From the NCBI GenBank assembly GCA_964588525.1, contig CAZPQC010000065.1, positions 1 to 22,137 on the forward strand: a DNA stretch of 22,137 nucleotides, given 5' to 3'. Position 1 is the stretch's first letter. Every line of letters begins with the position of its first letter. This document shows, piece after piece, positions 1-6,265 of this stretch. The position numbers and the translations under genes were made by a program. Below the pieces are notes generated by a model. That model saw only the letters and a program-made list of their open reading frames with translations. It was not told the origin of the DNA and made no database searches. This DNA is from JAFGQJ01 sp964588525 (lineage in GTDB: Bacteria; Spirochaetota; Spirochaetia; SZUA-6; DRHE01).

Positions 1-266
1 CCACCGGATTCGTCCTGGCCATCATGATGGCCAACTCCGGCGGGGCCTGGGACAATGCCAAGAAGTACATCGAAAAGGGCGCCCACGGGGGCAAGGGCTC
101 GGACCCCCACAAAGCGGCTGTTGTGGGCGATACGGTGGGGGATCCTTTCAAGGACACCTCCGGCCCGTCTCTGAACATCCTGCTGAAGCTGATGTCCATG
201 GTGTCGATCGTGTTCGTAACGGTCTGCATCACCCTGAACAACCATATCGTGGGGCTGCTTCAGTAA
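1..266 (+). CDS. hppA: Membrane-bound proton/sodium-translocating pyrophosphatase, C-terminal end (partial)
   Basis: This is the 3' end of an ion-pumping inorganic pyrophosphatase, an integral membrane enzyme that couples PPi hydrolysis to H+ or Na+ export. The reading frame is open from base 3 and ends in TAA at 264-266, giving about 87 visible residues. They include the family's last conserved cytoplasmic blocks: GGAWDNAKKYIE, followed by HKAAVVGDTVGDPFKDTSGP, which carries the acidic and lysine residues that hold Mg-PPi. A final hydrophobic helix (LNILLKLMSMVSIVFVTVCI) and a short tail end the protein, as is usual. The residues that decide K+ dependence and ion choice lie upstream of the window, so the subtype cannot be named. 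The next gene on this strand starts 122 bases later behind a possible promoter. Confidence 0.95.
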   Translation, partial: TGFVLAIMMANSGGAWDNAKKYIEKGAHGGKGSDPHKAAVVGDTVGDPFKDTSGPSLNILLKLMSMVSIVFVTVCITLNNHIVGLLQ

Positions 267-350
267 CGTAATTTTGAGGCCTGAAGGTCGAAATCCAACC
301 CCAATATCCTCTGATCTGTGGGAAATTCTGCAAATCCTGCATGGATATTC

Positions 351-379
351 TTGCCAGTTTTACGACTGCGGGGTAAAGT
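351..379 (+). promoter_or_regulatory. Possible sigma-70 promoter upstream of the response regulator at 389
   Basis: A TTGCCA -35 (351-356) is followed by a 17-base spacer and a TAAAGT -10 (374-379). The predicted start of transcription, about 386, lies only a few bases before the ATG at 389, which would make the message nearly leaderless. No convincing Shine-Dalgarno sequence precedes that ATG. This is a motif match only. Confidence 0.35.
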
Positions 380-388
380 GATAGAGTC

Positions 389-763
389 ATGGATGTTCTG
401 GTCATCGACGACGAATCATCCGTAGGAACGCTGCTGCGCTTCAACCTTCGCCAGAGAGGGTTCGACGTCGATACGGCGGCAAGCGCGGCAGAGGGCTACG
501 CGAAAGCCCGGGCCAAATGCTTCGATCTGGTCATCCTCGATGTGGCGCTGCCGGGAATCGACGGGATCGAAGCCTGCTCGATGCTGAAGGATCTGGAGGA
601 TTACGAGGAAACCCCGGTCATCATGATTTCCTCCCGATCGGACTCTGTTACGATCGACCAAGCCCGGCGGGCCGGTGCCACGGATTATCTGGTAAAACCC
701 TTCACCTTCCAAGAGCTCTTGGACAGGATCGAGGATCAGCTTTCCCGTCCTTACTTCGTCTGA
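389..763 (+). CDS. Single-domain response regulator (CheY-like receiver)
   Basis: A 124-residue stand-alone receiver domain. All canonical positions are present: the acidic pair D7/D8 in VLVIDDE, phosphoacceptor D51 in LVILDVALPG, the switch Ser S81 in VIMISS, and K103 in YLVKPF. There is no output domain, so it should act by protein-protein contact, as CheY or Spo0F do, after phosphorylation by a histidine kinase that is not in the window. The start ATG is 122 bases after hppA and lacks an obvious ribosome binding site. The next gene starts 6 bases after its stop, suggesting co-transcription with the ybjQ-like gene. Its output partner is unknown. Confidence 0.93.
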   Translation: MDVLVIDDESSVGTLLRFNLRQRGFDVDTAASAAEGYAKARAKCFDLVILDVALPGIDGIEACSMLKDLEDYEETPVIMISSRSDSVTIDQARRAGATDYLVKPFTFQELLDRIEDQLSRPYFV

Positions 764-769
764 GCTCGA

Positions 770-1093
770 TTGACTAATCCACCTCCCACGGCTGTATATA
801 CGGTGACGGCTTTCAAGTTCAAAACCCTTGGGCTGGTACGGGGCAATACCATTCGGGCCCGCCATCTCGGCCACGACTTCATGGCGTTTTTGAAAAACAT
901 AGTAGGCGGGGAGATCATAGACTACACCAAGATGATGGCGGAAGCGAGGGAGCGGGCCCTGGATCGGCTGAGCGAAGACGCGGCGTCCCTCGGGGCCAAT
1001 GCCGTAGTGGCCCTGAGAATCACCACCACCATGATGATGCAGAGCGCCGCCTAGTTCCTGGCCTACGGCACCGCGGTGGTGGTCGAGGAGTAA
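770..1093 (+). pseudogene. YbjQ/UPF0145 family protein interrupted by an in-frame TAG near the C terminus
   Basis: The translation matches the small YbjQ-like (UPF0145, putative heavy-metal-binding) family: GLVRGNTIRARHLGHDF near residues 21-37, a GGEIIDYTKMMAEARERAL helix, then LGANAVVALRITTT and MMMQSAA. A TAG stop at 1052-1054 ends the frame after 94 residues. Directly after it the same frame continues for 12 codons as FLAYGTAVVVEE and ends in TAA at 1091-1093. That continuation is the expected family ending (an AYGTAVVV strand), so the full gene would be 107 codons, the usual family length. The interrupted codon is most simply a GAG-to-TAG change. It could be a nonsense mutation, a sequencing error, or a tolerated loss of the last strand. 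The start is TTG at 770. The family forms homo-oligomers of unclear function. Confidence 0.8.
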
Positions 1094-1101
1094 AAGCTCC
1101 T

Positions 1102-1710
1102 CTACTTCACGATCAGGTAACCGACGCCCCGAACCGAACGGATGCAGGCCCCGCTCTCGGGAAACAGCGCGCGGAGCTTCCTTCGCAGGGACGCGATATG
1201 CATATCCACCGCCCTGCTTCCCTCGGCGGCGGGTCTGCCCCAGATTCCGTAGTACAGAGCTTCCCTGGATACCGGCTCTCCGGAGTTCGCGGCCAGCAGC
1301 CGCAGAATGCTCTGCTCTTGCGCGCACAACGCACAGCTCCCGGCCGGGGAGCCGATTGTCTGGCTCTGAATAGTAAATCTGCCCCAGGAGAAGCAATACA
1401 GCGCCTCCCTGTCTTTACAGAGTTTGCGGACCCGCCACTCCAGCTCCTCGGGAGACCAGGGTTCTCTGAGATACTCGTCGCAGCCGGCCAAAAAACATCC
1501 CTGCAGCAGCTCCGCCGCCCCGAAGCAGATCAGGCTGCAGCCGGCAGCGCGGAGACGATGGATCGCCTCGGTCCTCGGAAAAGCAGGATCCAGCAGCAGG
1601 GTCGCCGGGAGCAGGACAGCGTCGAAGTCGCTTCGAGCCGGCAGCACCGCCGAGGGGATTATCGAGATCAGTGGATTTTTTGAACTGTGAAGCCTCAGCC
1701 GCTCGATCAA
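1102..1710 (-). CDS. OmpR/PhoB-type transcriptional regulator with degenerate receiver
   Basis: About 202 residues with a typical C-terminal winged helix: the QEQSILRLLAANSGEPVSRE helices, then SRAVDMHIASLRRKL and the wing IRSVRGVGYLIVK. The N-terminal receiver is short and has lost its phosphorylation site. Where the Asp should be it reads FDAVLLPATLLL (Pro instead of Asp), and the usual YLVKPF is YLREPW (Glu instead of Lys). It should therefore work without phosphorylation. The annotated start is TTG at 1710. In-frame sequence upstream encodes SVVLVCQDPLL, which looks like receiver strand 1, so translation may really begin at the CTG at 1743; there is no ATG or GTG for at least 90 bases upstream. 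It is the last gene of the STAS-YbjN-PspA operon, 43 bases (or 10 with the CTG start) after pspA. Confidence 0.82.
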   Translation of the reverse strand: MIERLRLHSSKNPLISIIPSAVLPARSDFDAVLLPATLLLDPAFPRTEAIHRLRAAGCSLICFGAAELLQGCFLAGCDEYLREPWSPEELEWRVRKLCKDREALYCFSWGRFTIQSQTIGSPAGSCALCAQEQSILRLLAANSGEPVSREALYYGIWGRPAAEGSRAVDMHIASLRRKLRALFPESGACIRSVRGVGYLIVK

Positions 1711-1753
1711 CAGCGGATCTTGGCATACCAGGACAACGGACAGAGAAGGCTGG

Positions 1754-2467
1754 CTATCTTTCCGTTTTCTCGTTTTTATCGGTCTTGTCTTCCAGCTGGG
1801 CCATTTTGGCCTTCAGATCTTCCAGAAGCTTGTCCGCAGAAGAATCGGAAGCCTCGAGGGCCTGAAACTGCCTCTCCAGAGAATCACCGCCGCTCGATGC
1901 TTCGATCTCCCGCATGGCGTCGACTTCCGCTTCGATCTGTTCGACTTTCTCGCTCATTCGATCGAAGACCTCGAAGGCAGAGGTGTCGGCCATGCTGCTC
2001 ATGGTCTGCTGCATCCGCTTCTGCGCTTCCGCCCGCTTTGCTCTGGCAACGAGCAGGTTCTTCTTGCGTTGGGCTTCCTCGATCTTCTGCTGCAGCTGGC
2101 GCAGCGCGCTTTTCAACTGCTCCACCGATTCGTGTTGAGCCTGCCACTGGGTCTGATACTGACGGGCCGTGTTGTCGTACTCCTGCTTGCGCAGGAGGGC
2201 CTCTTTGGCCATATCATCATGCCCCGCCTTGACGGCCAGCATGGCTTTCCGCTCCCATTCAGCGTCCTGCTCCCTGTTCATCGCCATCTGGCGTTCCATC
2301 CTCTTCTCATCGGCGATGGCCGCAGCCACGGTTTTCTTCGACTCGATCAGCTGCTCGTTCATCTCCAGGATAAGCTGGTTGAGCATCTTCTCCGGATTCT
2401 CCGCCTTGCTGATCATATCGTTGATATTGGATTTAACGGCTCGTTTAAAACGACTAAACAGCCCCAT
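1754..2467 (-). CDS. pspA: PspA/IM30 (Vipp1) family membrane-stress protein
   Basis: A 237-residue, highly charged, almost wholly alpha-helical protein. It begins MGLFSRFKRAVKSNINDMIS, the amphipathic N-terminal helix plus NP motif (AENPEKMLNQLILEM) typical of the PspA/IM30 family, followed by long coiled coils (about residues 30-190). These ESCRT-III-like proteins polymerise on the inner face of the cytoplasmic membrane and protect it when stress makes it leaky. The length fits the family (about 220-240 residues). A strong Shine-Dalgarno sequence (GGGAGGG) lies 6 bases before the ATG. It sits 11 bases after the YbjN-like gene and before a regulator with a pseudo-receiver. No PspF-like gene is beside it, so control is probably different from the enterobacterial Psp system. 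Confidence 0.93.
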   Translation of the reverse strand: MGLFSRFKRAVKSNINDMISKAENPEKMLNQLILEMNEQLIESKKTVAAAIADEKRMERQMAMNREQDAEWERKAMLAVKAGHDDMAKEALLRKQEYDNTARQYQTQWQAQHESVEQLKSALRQLQQKIEEAQRKKNLLVARAKRAEAQKRMQQTMSSMADTSAFEVFDRMSEKVEQIEAEVDAMREIEASSGGDSLERQFQALEASDSSADKLLEDLKAKMAQLEDKTDKNEKTER

Positions 2468-2478
2468 AGCAACCCTCC

Positions 2479-2868
2479 CTAACTCTTCTCGCGATAGCGA
2501 CCGAGCAGCTTGTAATGCTGGACCAGAGCCAGCCCGATCGCTTCGAAGGATGCCCGCAGTTCCTCCAAGTCCAGGGTTTCCAGTTCCAGAGTATCGATCA
2601 GGATCACGTGGTCGCCTTCCAGGGCGTAGGCTCCGTGGACCAAATCCTCCGCATTCAAGCGCAGCAGTTCTTCGTACAGCGACTCTCGATCCTTGTTCGG
2701 CGTTTCCATCACCTTGACCCGGACAATGACCAGGGGCTCGCTGACCATGGCCACGATATTCTTGAGACCCTTTTCTTCATCGTTGATCAGAAAGGTACCG
2801 TCTCCGACCTCTTCGTAAGACAGCCCAAGGTTAAGCAGATACGAACGGACCTTATCCTCGCCACCCAT
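2479..2868 (-). CDS. YbjN-like domain protein
   Basis: A 129-residue soluble protein. The pattern of an N-terminal helix (VRSYLLNLGLSYEEV), a strand ending FLINDEEKG, a long strand pair (IVAMVSEPLVIVRVKVME), and two C-terminal helices (LYEELLRLNAEDLVHGAYAL; LDLEELRASFEAIGLALVQH) matches the YbjN / type III secretion chaperone-like fold, which is thought to bind protein partners. I chose the ATG at 2868 rather than the TTG at 2874 because CAGGAG (2875-2880) sits 6 bases before the ATG. It is the second gene of the operon, 82 bases after the STAS gene and 11 bases before pspA. A role as a PspA partner or chaperone is inferred from position only. Confidence 0.7.
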   Translation of the reverse strand: MGGEDKVRSYLLNLGLSYEEVGDGTFLINDEEKGLKNIVAMVSEPLVIVRVKVMETPNKDRESLYEELLRLNAEDLVHGAYALEGDHVILIDTLELETLDLEELRASFEAIGLALVQHYKLLGRYREKS

Positions 2869-2950
2869 AGCCAACTCCTGTTTCTTGGGGGGATTTCGTA
2901 ATCATGGTTCACGTTCCAGATTTGTCTTTTTGATACGTTGTATACGGATA

Positions 2951-3502
2951 TCAGCCGAGCAAAACCTGACCGGCATTATCAATTGCCAAAATGGTTTTGC
3001 ACTCGGAACAACGGAACCGTCCGGACTTGGTAGCCTTGAGTTTCTTGCTGCAGATCGGGCATTTGAAGATCTTGGGAAAAGGACCGGCTTGGGCGCCTTC
3101 CCCTTTTTGGGCAAAGAAGGCGACGGCTTCCTCGAGGTTCTCCTTGATGTTGAAAAACTGGGAAAAACCCAACAGTTGGAAGACCTCATACACCTTGGGC
3201 TGGATTTCCAAAAGAACCAGGTCCCCCCCGCGAGGCTTGACGGCTTTCAGAAAGGAGGTAAAAGAACCGATGCCCGTGCTGGACACGTAGTTCAAACCGG
3301 CGCAGTGGAATATCAACCTGGTGAAGCCCGATTCGATGGTTTTCGATACGCGTTTCTGGAAATAGTTGGAGTTGTATGTGTCGATATAGCCGGTGAGGTA
3401 GAGGACAAGACAGCCGGGGACCTCGTCTATCTTCTGAAGTCTTACCTTGAGGCTGTCGTCTTTTTCGTCGTCAAATCCCGGTACGATATCGTTATTCATC
3501 AT
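2951..3502 (-). CDS. STAS-domain (anti-sigma factor antagonist type) protein with C-terminal zinc ribbon
   Basis: A 183-residue protein in two parts. Residues about 18-130 form a STAS domain: LVLYLTGYIDTYNSNYF (strand and switch region), then LIFHCAGLNYVSSTGIGSF, where the S74-S75-T76-G77 turn is the usual phosphorylation site in SpoIIAA-type antagonists, and LLEIQPKVYEVFQLLGFSQFF. Residues about 145-183 hold a four-cysteine zinc ribbon: CPIC at 148-151 and CSEC at 165-168. The fusion suggests a signalling switch whose tail contacts another protein or nucleic acid. It is the first gene of the operon with YbjN-like, PspA and a pseudo-receiver regulator, and has a near-consensus promoter upstream. 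No anti-sigma kinase or phosphatase is present in the window. Confidence 0.87.
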   Translation of the reverse strand: MMNNDIVPGFDDEKDDSLKVRLQKIDEVPGCLVLYLTGYIDTYNSNYFQKRVSKTIESGFTRLIFHCAGLNYVSSTGIGSFTSFLKAVKPRGGDLVLLEIQPKVYEVFQLLGFSQFFNIKENLEEAVAFFAQKGEGAQAGPFPKIFKCPICSKKLKATKSGRFRCSECKTILAIDNAGQVLLG

Positions 3503-3534
3503 TACTAGACTACCACCGTGTAATTTGAATTAAT

Positions 3535-3562
3535 ATTATACAAATACTCGATCCCTTGTCAA
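3535..3562 (-). promoter_or_regulatory. Consensus sigma-70 promoter of the STAS-YbjN-pspA operon
   Basis: Read on the minus strand, a perfect TTGACA (-35, 3557-3562) is followed by a 16-base spacer and a perfect TATAAT (-10, 3535-3540). Transcription should start near 3528, giving a leader of roughly 26 bases before the ATG at 3502. The match is the best in the window and implies strong vegetative expression. Confidence 0.75.
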
Positions 3563-3575
3563 ACAGTTCCTCACG

Positions 3576-3605
3576 ATAATATTGGTAGTATGCGGGTCCT
3601 TTCAA
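3576..3605 (-). promoter_or_regulatory. Possible second, upstream promoter for the STAS-pspA operon
   Basis: On the minus strand, TTGAAA (3600-3605) and TATTAT (3576-3581) are 18 bases apart, each one mismatch from consensus. It would lie just upstream of the stronger promoter at 3535-3562. The region is AT-rich, so chance matches are likely. Confidence 0.3.
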
Positions 3606-3705
3606 CCCCCCGATAGCACCTCGAATATATCACAATTCCCATATAAAACAGAGATATCCCCACGTTCGTTCAATGTATCGGTTCTCCAGGGCGTATTGAC
3701 AACGG

Positions 3706-3726
3706 TATCTTGAAAAAAACAAGATA
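3706..3726 (+). promoter_or_regulatory. Perfect inverted repeat just upstream of the trmJ-like start
   Basis: TATCTTG, seven A, CAAGATA: a perfect 7-bp inverted repeat with an A7 loop that ends 6 bases before the ATG at 3733. A TTGACA lies just upstream at 3696-3701 without a good -10. It could be an operator or an RNA hairpin occluding the ribosome site. It lacks a following T-tract, so it is not a normal terminator. Confidence 0.35.
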
Positions 3727-3732
3727 GCAGAA

Positions 3733-4461
3733 ATGACCGCTCGGAATATCCGGATTGTACTGGTGCGACCGAAGGAGAACAAGAATATAGGGTCCGTGTG
3801 CCGGGCCATGAAGACCATGGGCTTCGGCACCCTGTACATCGTGGGGCATCAAACGATCGATCGCAGTGAGGCGGCGATCACCGCGGTTCACGCCGTGGAT
3901 GTGCTGGATCGGGCGGTGCGCTGCGAAACATTGGAAGAGGCCGTTCAAGATTCGGTGCTGGTAGCGGGGTTCAGCCGCCGCCGGGGGAAGTGGCGAAAAT
4001 ATTTCGCCCTGACTCCCGAACAGCTTGCCGAACGGCTCGCCTCGATCCGACGGGGAACCTGCGCCCTCGTGTTCGGCAACGAAGCATCCGGATTGAACGC
4101 CGAAGACCTGGCCAGATGTCATATAGCGGTTCGAATCCCCAGCTCGCCTCGGTTTCCCTCCCTGAACCTGTCCCACGCGGTCCAAATCATCACCTATCTG
4201 ATGCATCGCCGTCTGAGTGAACCGCGGGAAGCCGAAGGGTTTCTCCCGATATCCTCAAGGCACCTAGACGCTCTGGTCTCCCTGATGATCGCATCCCTGA
4301 CCAACATCGGCTTCTTCTCCCAGGGAGATCCCCGGGAGATGTCGGTATTCTTGAGGGATATTTTTACAAGGGCAGCCCTGGAGCAACGGGAGGCGGATCG
4401 GTTGGCCCGGGTCTTCGAAAAGATCAGCGGACTGATTGCCGGCAGCAGAATCGATCCTTGA
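3733..4461 (+). CDS. TrmJ-like / SpoU-family RNA 2'-O-methyltransferase
   Basis: A 242-residue SPOUT (trefoil-knot) methyltransferase. Motif 1 is VRPKENKNIGSVCRAMKTMG (N18 and R24 are the family's RNA/SAM-site residues), motif 2 is CALVFGNEASGL, and motif 3 is IPSSPRFPSLNLSHAVQII. This arrangement, with the knot domain at the N terminus and a helical C-terminal extension (SLMIASLTNIGFF and onward), is typical of TrmJ, which methylates the ribose at position 32 of tRNAs using SAM. Other SpoU enzymes cannot be excluded from sequence alone. The ATG lies 6 bases after a perfect inverted repeat and has no strong Shine-Dalgarno. The gene is divergent from the STAS-pspA operon. Confidence 0.88.
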   Translation: MTARNIRIVLVRPKENKNIGSVCRAMKTMGFGTLYIVGHQTIDRSEAAITAVHAVDVLDRAVRCETLEEAVQDSVLVAGFSRRRGKWRKYFALTPEQLAERLASIRRGTCALVFGNEASGLNAEDLARCHIAVRIPSSPRFPSLNLSHAVQIITYLMHRRLSEPREAEGFLPISSRHLDALVSLMIASLTNIGFFSQGDPREMSVFLRDIFTRAALEQREADRLARVFEKISGLIAGSRIDP

Positions 4462-4465
4462 CCTT

Positions 4466-4494
4466 AAGGAGCGGAAGCATCTAAACTTCCCGGT
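4466..4494 (+). promoter_or_regulatory. Distant Shine-Dalgarno separated from its start codon by a hairpin
   Basis: The only good ribosome binding site for the gene at 4495 is AAGGAG at 4466-4471, too far from the ATG (23 bases). Between them lies GGAAG-(8)-CTTCC (4473-4490). Folding this 18-base hairpin would leave about 5 unpaired bases between the site and the ATG. No other start exists in that frame (a TAA lies at 4465-4467). Confidence 0.4.
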
Positions 4495-4977
4495 ATGAAA
4501 CGTGCAATTGGCGTCCTCCTTGTTCTTATCCTGTGGGCTCCCGCCGTTTTTTCCATAGACGCCGGAGATTTCGATGCGGTAGCGGACTTCTCCGTCACCA
4601 TCAAAACGCTGAGCCAGCTGGACGAGGCTGCCGCAACGGCCTATGGATTGATGGACCGTTTTCTGCTGCTGGACGGCACGGTCACCAACATTCTCGTCTT
4701 GGATGCAAACGAAGAAAACTACCTCGTTCAGGTCGAGCTCGTCTCGGGAGAATGGATCGGTCTGGATGAAGTTCGAAGCTACTCCTGCTGGGTGCTTTTC
4801 TCGGGACCCCGTTTTGCCGGTGTGTTTCCCGCCCGGGTTCCCCGCAATCCGCCGCCCGGCGTCATTGCGGCCAACGATCAGATCCTGATCGTCGCCATAC
4901 CGCTCCAAACCGTGGAGATCGCCGAGGGTGAGACGGCTTGGGTCCTGGAGGGAATTTACGCCCGCCCGCTGCGATAG
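4495..4977 (+). CDS. Predicted secreted/periplasmic protein of unknown function
   Basis: A 160-residue protein starting with a clear signal peptide: MKR, a hydrophobic core (AIGVLLVLILWAPAVF), and a likely cut after the FS of VFS-ID. No Cys follows, so it is not a lipoprotein. The mature part (about 140 residues) looks beta-rich, with FLLLDGTVTNILVLD, YLVQVELVSGEWIGLDEV and ILIVAIPLQTVEIAEGETAWVL. The pattern resembles a small OB- or SH3-like barrel, but I do not recognise a family. The gene follows trmJ by 33 bases and converges on the NtrC-type gene, with only 2 bases between the stops. Confidence 0.75.
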   Translation: MKRAIGVLLVLILWAPAVFSIDAGDFDAVADFSVTIKTLSQLDEAAATAYGLMDRFLLLDGTVTNILVLDANEENYLVQVELVSGEWIGLDEVRSYSCWVLFSGPRFAGVFPARVPRNPPPGVIAANDQILIVAIPLQTVEIAEGETAWVLEGIYARPLR

Positions 4978-4979
4978 CG

Positions 4980-6134
4980 TCAGTAAAATTGTATATCCCT
5001 CGCCTGGATCTCATCACCCTCCGTAAGAACCGCAGCTCTTTCGATCACATTGCGAAGCTCCCTGACGTTGCCCGGCCAGGAGTGGGATAGAAGCTTCTCT
5101 ACCGCCTGGGGATGAATTCGTAGATCCGAATGCTCAGCTTTCAGGAAATAGGCACAGAGAAGAGAGATATCACCATCCCTTTTACGCAGCGGCGGAACGT
5201 GCAGGACCAGCACGTTGATTCTGTAGTACAGATCCTCGCGAAAGCGGCCCGTCTTTACCTCCGTCTTCAAGTCGCGGTTGGTGGCGGAAAGAATCCGGAT
5301 GTTCAGCGGTATCGAGCGGGTTCCGCCCACCCGCTGTATCCGCTTGAACTCCAACACCCTCAACAGCGTGGTCTGTGCCTTGGGCGGCAGTTCCCCGATT
5401 TCATCGAGAAAAATCGTCCCGCCGTCGGCACGCTCGAAACAGCCGGCTCGACTGGTGGCGTCGGTGTACGCTCCCTTTTCGCTTCCGAACAGCTCGGCTT
5501 CCACCAGGGTTTCCGGGATGGCCCCGCAGTTGATCGCCTCGAAGGGTCCTTCCCTCCTCGGTGAAAGACGATGGATCGCTTCCGCGGCCAGCTCCTTGCC
5601 GGTCCCGCTCTCCCCTTGGATCAACACCGGCGAATCTCCGGCTGCAAAACGGCCGATCAGTGCTTTCAATCCCTTGAGCGCTCTACTCTCGCCGACAAGC
5701 TTGCCCATTGCCTGCGGGTTTGCATGCACGGTGCCCGCTGTACCGGCCGCGCTCTGAACGTAGGCGCGTCGCAGGGCGATATTTTCTACGGCTCTACGGA
5801 TCGTTCCCTCCAGATGGTCCAGGGTGTATGGTTTGAGAATGTAGTCGTAGGCTCCGGCCCGGATGGCCCGCTTGACGAATTCGACCTCTCCATAGGCAGT
5901 CAGCATTATCACAGGTGGAGCAAGCGGCTGCTTCAGGATCTCATCCAGCACGTCGAGCCCGCTTCCGTCGGGCAGATTGATGTCCAGAAGCACCACATCG
6001 GGATCCGTCTTGTTCAGGATATCCAGCCCCTCGGCGGCGGTGAACGCAGAAATAAAGACGTAGCGCTCCTGCAGCACCATGGAGAGGGTCTTCTGGGCTT
6101 GAGGATCGTCGTCGATGAACAGAATCCGAATCAT
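4980..6134 (-). CDS. NtrC-family sigma-54 response regulator lacking the DNA-binding domain
   Basis: A 384-residue regulator. Residues 1-120 are a complete receiver: D8/D9, phosphoacceptor D51 in VVLLDINLPDG, T79, K101 in YILKPY. Residues about 147-370 are the AAA+ sigma-54 activation domain: Walker A GESGTGKE (174-181), Walker B GGTIFLDEIGEL (238-249), and a C-terminal helical part ending RELRNVIERAAVLTEGD. The sigma-54-contacting loop reads GAYTDA (221-226) instead of GAFTGA. The protein stops at about the point where the Fis-type helix-turn-helix should begin, so it has no recognisable DNA-binding domain. I chose the ATG at 6134 because it starts the receiver exactly; longer versions run into the paraoxonase-like gene. 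It lies 131 bases after that gene on the same strand. Confidence 0.92.
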   Translation of the reverse strand: MIRILFIDDDPQAQKTLSMVLQERYVFISAFTAAEGLDILNKTDPDVVLLDINLPDGSGLDVLDEILKQPLAPPVIMLTAYGEVEFVKRAIRAGAYDYILKPYTLDHLEGTIRRAVENIALRRAYVQSAAGTAGTVHANPQAMGKLVGESRALKGLKALIGRFAAGDSPVLIQGESGTGKELAAEAIHRLSPRREGPFEAINCGAIPETLVEAELFGSEKGAYTDATSRAGCFERADGGTIFLDEIGELPPKAQTTLLRVLEFKRIQRVGGTRSIPLNIRILSATNRDLKTEVKTGRFREDLYYRINVLVLHVPPLRKRDGDISLLCAYFLKAEHSDLRIHPQAVEKLLSHSWPGNVRELRNVIERAAVLTEGDEIQARDIQFY

Positions 6135-6265
6135 TGCCAGCCCCAGGACATGGTATTGTATGACCGCGGATCCTGCAAGTTTTTCTATACGGCGCTCAGC
6201 CCGAGCATGATTCGGTGCGGCAACTTTCACGACCCATCGCCCCGTCCGCGGTCGCCGGACAGGAC

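Noticed and set aside
416..1396. A 326-codon minus-strand ORF opposite the response regulator and ybjQ-like gene
   Set aside because: It is antisense to genes with complete, recognised motifs and shows no family similarity of its own.
4129..4141. A tRNA T-arm-like GGTTCGAATCC
   Set aside because: It lies inside the trmJ-like coding sequence and has no surrounding acceptor, D or anticodon arms.
6244..6260. A rho-independent terminator after the paraoxonase-like gene
   Set aside because: Only a 5-bp stem (GTCCG/CGGAC) and no T-tract on either strand.
6135..6265. A sigma-54 promoter upstream of the NtrC-type gene
   Set aside because: A TGGGTC...TTGC stretch on the minus strand has 11-12 rather than 10 bases between the GG and GC.
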